Assembly: GCA_016297165.1 (NCBI GenBank) | Contig: JAEDHF010000050.1 | Coordinates: 1 to 11,286, forward strand | Source: Oscillospiraceae bacterium | Lineage (GTDB): Bacteria; Bacillota; Clostridia; Oscillospirales; Ruminococcaceae | Direction: 5' to 3' | DNA: 11,286 nucleotides | In this document: in pieces, positions 1 through 4,621 of the stretch | Layout: each line of letters starts with the position of its first letter | How positions within the stretch are numbered: position 1 is the first letter of the stretch | Made by a program: the position numbers and the translations under genes | Notes under the pieces: model-generated | The model's input: only the letters and a program-made list of their open reading frames with translations | What the model was told of the DNA's origin: nothing | The model's database searches: none

Positions 1-326
1 TTAATCCTACCTCCGCTATTATGGGTATGGGGCTCGGAAACAGCGTTGCGCTTATTACCGACGGCCGTTTCAGCGGTGCAACCAGAGGCGCCTGTATCGG
101 TCACATTACTCCCGAAGCCGCTTCCGGCGGTTTAATCGGCGTAGTTGAGGACGGCGACATTATCAGTATAAATATCCCCGAAAATAAGATTGAGCTTAAG
201 GTTGACGAAAAAATCCTTGAGGAACGTATGAAGAACTTCGTTCCTAAGACTAAGGAGCTTTCGGGCTATCTTAAGCGTTACGCTTCTCTTGTTTCCGGCG
301 GCGCTTACGGAGCAATTCTGAACTGA
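1..326 (+). CDS. ilvD: Dihydroxy-acid dehydratase, C-terminal part (5' end outside window)
   Basis: This is the last roughly 108 codons of IlvD, read from base 3 to the TGA at 324-326. The enzyme dehydrates 2,3-dihydroxy-isovalerate and 2,3-dihydroxy-3-methylvalerate to the 2-keto acids of valine and isoleucine synthesis, using an Fe-S cluster and Mg2+ in the cytoplasm. The visible segment carries the most conserved C-terminal block of the IlvD/Edd family: GMGLGNSVALITDGRFSG, then ATRGACIGHITPEAASGG, then a small beta-rich end with an EDGDII stretch. In this family the serine of GRFSG is taken as the catalytic base. The next gene begins one base after the stop, so the two are probably co-transcribed. 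Identification is firm. Only the N-terminal part, with the cluster-binding cysteines, is not visible. Confidence 0.95.
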   Translation, partial: NPTSAIMGMGLGNSVALITDGRFSGATRGACIGHITPEAASGGLIGVVEDGDIISINIPENKIELKVDEKILEERMKNFVPKTKELSGYLKRYASLVSGGAYGAILN

Positions 327-327
327 A

Positions 328-1494
328 ATGGAAGAACTTAAGTTAAAGCTTGATACCCTTTGTATTTTCAGAGAGCTTTTAAAAGACGAGGTTATTTCCG
401 CTCTTTTAAGCTTCTTTGATACCCCGACACCTTCCGCCTATGCCCGATTTACCTCGGCACACTACGAGAAAAACGGCGGAAACATAAGCCTTTATGTAAA
501 GGAAATCTGTGAAAACAGCGAGAATGTATATGTAAAGTCTATCGGCAGGGGCGAGGTTCCTCCCGATTATATGAAGGACTGTCTATATAGCGAGCTTTCG
601 GTTTTACAGGAGGTTTCCTCTCTCACAAAGGCTGAGCTTTCGGAAATGGTGGATTATAAGGGCTTCCTGCCCGATTTTTCCCATAGCGACATCAATATAA
701 GCGAAAGCTATCTTGAAAGAACCCGTAATATCGGAAAATACGGCTACGGAATTTACGCAAAGAACCGTATGTTCCGTGTTGACGAGGAGGACAGGATAGT
801 ACCCGTAGCAAATCCCGACAGAACAGAGCTTTCACAGCTTGTTGACTATGAGTACGAAAGAGGAGTAATCTTAGACAACACAAGGGCTCTCCTTGAAGGG
901 AAGCCTGCCGCTAATATTCTCCTTACGGGAGACGCAGGAACAGGAAAATCCTCTACGGTTAAGGCGGTTGCCAACGCACTCTGGAAAGAGGGACTTCGTA
1001 TTGTTGAGATACGGAAGGAACAGCTTCGGGCTATTCCGAAGATTCTTGATGAGCTGTCGGGCAATCCTCTTAAATTTGTGCTTTTTATCGACGACCTTTC
1101 ATTTCTTAAGGACGACGATAACTTTAACGGGCTTAAGGCGGTGCTTGAAGGCTCGGTTACCGGAAAATCCGGCAACGTAGTAATCTACGCCACCAGTAAC
1201 CGCAGGCATATCGTTAAGGAAAGCTTCTCCGACCGAGAGGGCGACGATATACACAGGAGCGAAACCATACAGGAGCTTGTGTCCCTGTCGGAACGCTTCG
1301 GTATTCATCTCACCTTCTCGAAGCCCAATAAGGACACCTTTCTCCATATCGTCCATCATCTTGCCGATGAAAAGGGCATTGATATGGAAGGCTCGGAGTT
1401 GGAGCTTCTGGCGGAACGTTTTGCTCTTGCAAGAGGCGGCCGTTCGGCAAGGCTGGCACAGCAGTTTATAGACGGAATCCTTTCAAAGCAATAA
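328..1494 (+). CDS. DUF815-family AAA+ ATPase
   Basis: A 388-residue protein of the DUF815 family (AAA+ superfamily), whose cellular role is not established. An N-terminal alpha-helical part of about 175 residues precedes the ATPase core. Walker A is GDAGTGKSST (residues 201-210, Lys207). Walker B is VLFIDDLSF (251-259, Asp255/Asp256). A sensor-1-like Asn291 lies in YATSNRR, and a sensor-2-like arginine (Arg372 or Arg375) lies in GGRSARL near the C terminus. There is no signal peptide or membrane segment, so it is cytoplasmic. The start follows the ilvD stop by one base (TGA-A-ATG). The only Shine-Dalgarno-like run (GGAG, 309-312) is too far upstream, so translation probably depends on coupling to ilvD. 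The pairing does not make it a biosynthetic enzyme. Family assignment is confident, function is unknown. Confidence 0.88.
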   Translation: MEELKLKLDTLCIFRELLKDEVISALLSFFDTPTPSAYARFTSAHYEKNGGNISLYVKEICENSENVYVKSIGRGEVPPDYMKDCLYSELSVLQEVSSLTKAELSEMVDYKGFLPDFSHSDINISESYLERTRNIGKYGYGIYAKNRMFRVDEEDRIVPVANPDRTELSQLVDYEYERGVILDNTRALLEGKPAANILLTGDAGTGKSSTVKAVANALWKEGLRIVEIRKEQLRAIPKILDELSGNPLKFVLFIDDLSFLKDDDNFNGLKAVLEGSVTGKSGNVVIYATSNRRHIVKESFSDREGDDIHRSETIQELVSLSERFGIHLTFSKPNKDTFLHIVHHLADEKGIDMEGSELELLAERFALARGGRSARLAQQFIDGILSKQ

Positions 1495-1517
1495 CATAGT
1501 AATCGGATAAATACATT

Positions 1518-1550
1518 ACACCCCCGAGGCAGAAAATGCTTCGGGGGTGT
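1518..1550. terminator. Hairpin between convergent genes, probable bidirectional terminator
   Basis: A 14-bp stem pairs bases 1518-1531 with 1537-1550 around a GAAAA loop. The outer ten pairs (ACACCCCCGA with TCGGGGGTGT) are perfect, and one inner pair is G-T. It lies 24 bases after the DUF815 stop and 52 bases beyond the convergent HD-GYP stop, the expected place for a shared terminator. The T-tract is poor on both strands (AGTATTG on plus, AATGTATTTA on minus). Termination is therefore inferred from position and stem strength rather than from a full intrinsic-terminator pattern. Confidence 0.65.
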
Positions 1551-1601
1551 AGTATTGTCGTGAGTGTTTTTGCCTGTGCGCTTCTCAATGTCTTCAGTTT
1601 G

Positions 1602-2930
1602 TTACAGCTTTGCGGTTATGTTTAAATTTTCGCTTTCGGCGGCAAATTCCGTGTGAACCTCCTCGACCTTATCGCGAATTTCAAGGAAGATGCCTGCTAT
1701 AAGGGGGTCGAAATCCTTTCCCGAGCCCTCGGCGATTATACGGAAGCATTTATCCAGCGGCATAGCGTTACGGTAACAGCGCTTTTCGGAAACGGCGTCG
1801 AAAACGTCCGCTACCGCCATAATTCTTGCACAAAGGGGGATATCGTTTCCGATAAGACCGTCGGGATAACCCTTTCCGTTCCATTTTTCGTGGTGATAAC
1901 GGGCTACCTCGAAGGCGATTATCCTGTATTCCTCGTCGCCGAGGTTACGGAAGGTTTCTCTTATGATATTTCCGCCGTTTTCGGCGTGTTTTTTCATAAT
2001 CGCATATTCCTCGTCGTTAAGCTTTCCGGGCTTCTGAAGAATCTCGTCGGGAACGGAGATTTTTCCTATATCGTGCATTGGTGCGGCTTTAAGGAGATTC
2101 GTTATATAGTCCTTAGTAAGTATTTCGGAGTAGTAGTTTCTCGCTCTAAGCTCCTCGGCGATAAGCCCTACATAGCGGCTGGTACGCTTTATATGACCGC
2201 CTGTGTTGTTGTCACGGTTTTCGATAAGGTTAGCGAAGCTCATAACCGTTTCGCTGTGCAGTCTTGACAGCTCCTTCATGGCAGGGTCTTCGAGATTGAG
2301 GTAAATGCCCACAATAAAAATAGTAACGCCGATACTTGAAATAAGAATTTCGGGGAAAACCATCTGGAAGGTGGTAACAATCACAAGAACTGCAAGATAG
2401 GTGAAAATGCTTGTTCGCTTGTGGCGCTCTATGTAGCGCCAGCGCCTGAAAAATACCGTAATAGCGAGGATAATATATACCGCCGCCATTATGTAGCAGG
2501 TATATACAGGGAAGCCCATGGAATAATTGGTAATAGTTCCCTCAATATATTCAAGGGAGCCGGAGCTAAGCAGAAGTATAACAATATTGAGCGCAAAGGG
2601 CAGGAATAACGCCGCTCGTTTAAGCTTACTCTTAGGGGAAGCTCCCGTAATATGCACCATATATAAAAACAGGGCGAAAATTACCGTATCAAGACTACCA
2701 AGGAAAAGAATGTGGAAAATACTGTTCAGGACGGGGGGAACGGTATCAGGATTATTTACCGTATAAGCCGTAGCCCCGTCGAAAAAGAGACTTATAATTC
2801 CCATAATAAGAAGCTCATCGAAAAGGGTTTCGTTAAGCTTTCGGCGATACCGCCTGCATTCCTTAAGATAGATAAAGCCGATATAAAGGAGAATAGCAAG
2901 GCAGCCGAGCTGAAGCTTAATATATTCCAT
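1602..2930 (-). CDS. 7-TM HD-GYP domain protein, probable c-di-GMP phosphodiesterase
   Basis: A 442-residue membrane protein. Residues 1-212 contain about seven hydrophobic segments (near 6-22, 36-50, 66-92, 105-122, 138-161, 173-191 and 195-212), like the 7-TM sensor modules found ahead of signalling domains. A full HD-GYP domain follows (about 222-430): His246 in NTGGH, the HD pair His286-Asp287 in APMHDIGK, His315, His346-His347 in YHHEKWNGKGYP, the GYP triad 354-356, and Asp375 in VADVFDA. Because the metal ligands and the GYP loop are all present, catalysis is expected. HD-GYP enzymes hydrolyse c-di-GMP, and some cleave 3'3'-cGAMP. The signal sensed by the membrane part cannot be read. 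The start at 2930 has a good ribosome site (GAAAGGAAAAA just upstream) and its own promoter. It stands alone, convergent with DUF815 and divergent from the lipoprotein gene. Confidence 0.92.
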   Translation of the reverse strand: MEYIKLQLGCLAILLYIGFIYLKECRRYRRKLNETLFDELLIMGIISLFFDGATAYTVNNPDTVPPVLNSIFHILFLGSLDTVIFALFLYMVHITGASPKSKLKRAALFLPFALNIVILLLSSGSLEYIEGTITNYSMGFPVYTCYIMAAVYIILAITVFFRRWRYIERHKRTSIFTYLAVLVIVTTFQMVFPEILISSIGVTIFIVGIYLNLEDPAMKELSRLHSETVMSFANLIENRDNNTGGHIKRTSRYVGLIAEELRARNYYSEILTKDYITNLLKAAPMHDIGKISVPDEILQKPGKLNDEEYAIMKKHAENGGNIIRETFRNLGDEEYRIIAFEVARYHHEKWNGKGYPDGLIGNDIPLCARIMAVADVFDAVSEKRCYRNAMPLDKCFRIIAEGSGKDFDPLIAGIFLEIRDKVEEVHTEFAAESENLNITAKL

Positions 2931-2966
2931 AAGATTTTTCCTTTCTATAAGTATTCCGGTATGGAT

Positions 2967-2995
2967 ATTATACCATATAAATCGGGCATATTCAA
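2967..2995 (-). promoter_or_regulatory. Promoter of the HD-GYP gene
   Basis: On the minus strand the -35 box TTGAAT (2995-2990) and a consensus -10 box TATAAT (2972-2967) are separated by exactly 17 bases. Transcription would start near 2960, giving a leader of about 30 bases that carries the ribosome site. This is a sigma-A type promoter seen directly in the sequence; activity is inferred. Confidence 0.8.
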
Positions 2996-3032
2996 GCGGT
3001 TTTAGCCCTCACGGACAATATTTTCAAAGCAG

Positions 3033-3061
3033 TTGCAAAATTCTCCGTTTTATGATATATT
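3033..3061 (+). promoter_or_regulatory. Promoter of the GH lipoprotein gene
   Basis: The -35 box TTGCAA (3033-3038) and -10 box TATATT (3056-3061) are separated by 17 bases. Predicted initiation near 3068 leaves a leader of about 75 bases that begins almost directly with a hairpin. It is back-to-back with the HD-GYP promoter, with about 37 bases between the two -35 boxes. Confidence 0.7.
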
Positions 3062-3074
3062 ATTAAGAGAAATA

Positions 3075-3106
3075 CCGCACAAAGCCATAGGGCTGTCTTT
3101 GCGCGG
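3075..3106 (+). promoter_or_regulatory. Leader hairpin upstream of the GH lipoprotein gene
   Basis: Bases 3075-3084 (CCGCACAAAG) pair with 3097-3106 (CTTTGCGCGG), nine of ten positions, around a 12-base loop that itself contains an AGCC/GGCT alternative. It would lie at the very 5' end of the transcript. No T-run follows, so it is not a standard terminator; it could stabilise the mRNA 5' end or be part of a regulatory leader. It matches no riboswitch that I recognise. Confidence 0.5.
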
Positions 3107-3130
3107 CGCTGCCTAAACTGTAAACCTTAT

Positions 3131-3137
3131 GAAAGGA
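3131..3137 (+). promoter_or_regulatory. Ribosome binding site that fixes the lipoprotein start at 3146
   Basis: GAAAGGA ends nine bases before the ATG at 3146. The earlier in-frame ATG at 3137 overlaps this site and would have no spacing, so 3146 is the better start. It also gives a normal lipoprotein signal peptide starting MKFKK. Confidence 0.75.
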
Positions 3138-3145
3138 TGTTTATT

Positions 3146-4339
3146 ATGAAATTTAAGAAAGCTTTGGCTCTTTTTCTGGCGGCAGTTATGCTCCTTAGCG
3201 GCTGTACTGCCCCCGAAAAGGAAACAGAGGAGAAGACCGTTTCTTCTTCGGAAGAGCTTACTTCCCCTGTGGGGGAGAATACTGCACCAACAGAGGAGGT
3301 CGTTACCGATACCACCGAAGCGTCGGTTAAGACCTATGACGCCAATATCTATGTTGACGGCGACAAATTTATGCTGGGCGGTAAGGAAATATGGCTTAAC
3401 GGTATGAATGCACCCTGGCAGAGCTGGGACGATTTCGGCGGAAGCTATAAGGCGCAGTACTGGGAAGAGGTGTTCTCGATGATGCACGAGGACGGCTTCA
3501 ACTCCTGTCGTATCTGGATAAACTGCAGCGGCGATAAGGCAATAGATATTGACGAAAACGGCTATGTTTCGGGAGCCTCGGAAAAGCATTGGCAGGACCT
3601 CGATTCTCTCTTTTCTCTCGCCGCCGAAAACGAGATATACGTTATGGCTACTCTTATGTCCTTCGATCATTTCAAGAACAATAAAAAGGAACGCTGGAGA
3701 GCTATGATGAAGGATACGGATAAAATCGACAGCTATATAAATAACTACGTTATCCCCTTCTGTAAGCGCTATGACGATAACGATTATATATGGAGCATCG
3801 ACCTTATTAACGAGCCCGACTGGGTTTTTGAAAACGAGGAATGCGGAAAAATATCCTGGGAATGTCTCGGGGATTATTTCGCAAGAGCCTGTGCCGCTAT
3901 TCACGAAAATACCGACGATATGCTGGTTACTATAGGCTTCGCCATGATTAAGTATAACAGCCCGAAATATGAAGGGGATTACGGCTCCGACGAATTCCTT
4001 CGAAGCAGGTACAATAATGAAAACGCCTATGTCGATTTCAATTCCACCCACTATTACGACTGGATGGCGACCTGGTTCGGCTGTCCCTTTGTCGTTTCCG
4101 CAGAGGAGTTCGGCATTGATTTGTCCAAGCCCCGTGTTGTGGGAGAATGCTCCCACGAGGGAATTAAGGCGCTCCGACAGATAAAGCCTATTGAGGAATG
4201 CTACGAATGGGCGTACAATAACGGCTGGAACGGGGTAATGGTGTGGACAGACCGTGACCTAATAAAGGGCGACGGAGTTCCCCAGTATGCCGCCGCAAGA
4301 GTAGCAGGACAGAGGATAAAGGAAATAACGGGCGCATAA
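3146..4339 (+). CDS. Surface lipoprotein glycoside hydrolase, GH5-like (clan GH-A)
   Basis: A 397-residue exported protein. A type II signal peptide (Lys-rich start, hydrophobic core 6-17) ends in the lipobox LSGC with Cys20 as the lipidation site. A Ser/Thr/Glu-rich linker follows to about residue 62, placing the enzyme outside the membrane. The rest is a single TIM-barrel-like domain with clan GH-A marks: Arg122 in CRIWIN, the acid/base Glu223 in DLINEPDW, His302/Tyr303 in STHYYDW, the nucleophile candidate Glu334 in RVVGECSHEG, and Trp361/Trp367 near the end. Such enzymes cleave beta-1,4-glucans or mannans, which fits a plant-fibre degrader. No dockerin or carbohydrate-binding module is visible. 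The GH5 subfamily and the substrate (mannan or cellulose) cannot be fixed by eye. It has its own promoter and is followed by a possible weak terminator. Confidence 0.85.
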   Translation: MKFKKALALFLAAVMLLSGCTAPEKETEEKTVSSSEELTSPVGENTAPTEEVVTDTTEASVKTYDANIYVDGDKFMLGGKEIWLNGMNAPWQSWDDFGGSYKAQYWEEVFSMMHEDGFNSCRIWINCSGDKAIDIDENGYVSGASEKHWQDLDSLFSLAAENEIYVMATLMSFDHFKNNKKERWRAMMKDTDKIDSYINNYVIPFCKRYDDNDYIWSIDLINEPDWVFENEECGKISWECLGDYFARACAAIHENTDDMLVTIGFAMIKYNSPKYEGDYGSDEFLRSRYNNENAYVDFNSTHYYDWMATWFGCPFVVSAEEFGIDLSKPRVVGECSHEGIKALRQIKPIEECYEWAYNNGWNGVMVWTDRDLIKGDGVPQYAAARVAGQRIKEITGA

Positions 4340-4356
4340 GGAGCTTTACGGTTATT

Positions 4357-4389
4357 AAGGATAAGATGAACAGGTATATTATCCTTTTT
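4357..4389 (+). terminator. Possible weak intrinsic terminator after the GH lipoprotein gene
   Basis: AAGGATAA (4357-4364) pairs perfectly with TTATCCTT (4379-4386), followed by further Ts (T5 at 4385-4389). The stem is AT-rich and the loop is 14 bases, so it would be weak. Its place 18 bases after the stop supports the call. Confidence 0.4.
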
Positions 4390-4481
4390 GGTATAAATAA
4401 GGCGTTTATTTCGTCGTTTCAGGACGAAAAAAGAGGCTAAATTCCCCGAAAAATGGCTTTATAAAAGGAAAAAGTCGGTTA

Positions 4482-4495
4482 TATCAATATTGATA
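4482..4495. promoter_or_regulatory. 14-bp perfect palindrome upstream of the adhE promoter
   Basis: TATCAATATTGATA is a perfect palindrome centred about 30 bases upstream of the adhE -35 box. It is a candidate site for a dimeric regulator. The half-sites point the opposite way from the FNR/CRP pattern TTGAT-N4-ATCAA, and it does not fit the Rex consensus, so no factor is assigned. Confidence 0.35.
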
Positions 4496-4518
4496 ACTAT
4501 CGTATAACTTTTTTATAT

Positions 4519-4547
4519 TTTACAAACTGCAATAAGTTTGTTATAAT
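4519..4547 (+). promoter_or_regulatory. Main promoter of the adhE-hydS operon
   Basis: The -35 box TTTACA (4519-4524) and a consensus -10 TATAAT (4542-4547) have a 17-base spacer. Initiation near 4554 gives a leader of about 68 bases ending in AGGAGG (4610-4615), seven bases from the adhE ATG. This near-ideal arrangement suits a very highly expressed fermentation gene. The spacer is itself an inverted repeat and the -10 box lies in a Rex-like site, so the promoter is likely to be repressible. Confidence 0.85.
4522..4541. promoter_or_regulatory. Inverted repeat filling the adhE promoter spacer
   Basis: ACAAACT (4522-4528) and AGTTTGT (4535-4541) form a perfect 7-bp inverted repeat with a six-base centre, lying between and touching the -35 and -10 boxes. 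A protein bound here would block RNA polymerase. Its right arm shares four bases with the Rex-like site, so both signals may belong to one operator. Confidence 0.45.
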
Positions 4548-4555
4548 ATTAACGA
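4538..4555. promoter_or_regulatory. Rex-like operator over the adhE -10 box
   Basis: TTGTTATAATATTAACGA matches the Rex consensus TTGTTAANNNNTTAACAA at 12 of its 14 defined positions. It covers the -10 box and the expected start of transcription. Rex binds such sites when NAD+ is abundant and leaves when NADH rises. The adhE promoter is a classic Rex target in Bacillota, and a redox-sensing repressor gene is part of the related R. albus operon as I recall it. The match is by eye; binding is inferred. Confidence 0.65.
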
Positions 4556-4621
4556 AGTCAGGGAGATGACAAAAATCGACCCCGACAAACACACAGAACA
4601 CATTTATTCAGGAGGCTCACC

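Noticed and set aside
1653..2267. A 204-codon plus-strand open frame opposite the HD-GYP gene
   Set aside because: It is the complement of the HD-GYP catalytic domain; no ribosome site or recognisable domain.
3075..3130. A c-di-GMP-I (GEMM) riboswitch, suggested by CAAAGCC-ATAG-GGCT and GCCTAAAC
   Set aside because: Only short fragments resemble the core. The first stem strand and the second stem with its conserved GGTAGC-like part are missing, so the aptamer cannot form.
3113..4156. A 347-codon open frame on the minus strand opposite the GH lipoprotein gene
   Set aside because: It lies fully over a gene with a signal peptide and catalytic motifs; its translation has no recognisable domain. 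It reflects the scarcity of codons whose complement is a stop in that frame.
4405..4433. Hairpin TTTCGTC/GACGAAA as a terminator
   Set aside because: It is followed by As rather than Ts on the plus strand, and on the minus strand the Ts come before the stem, so it fits a terminator on neither strand.
4366..4440. A 24-codon frame after the GH lipoprotein gene, preceded by AAGGA
   Set aside because: The spacing to AAGGA is only four bases, the frame overlaps the possible terminator stem, and the peptide is short and unremarkable.
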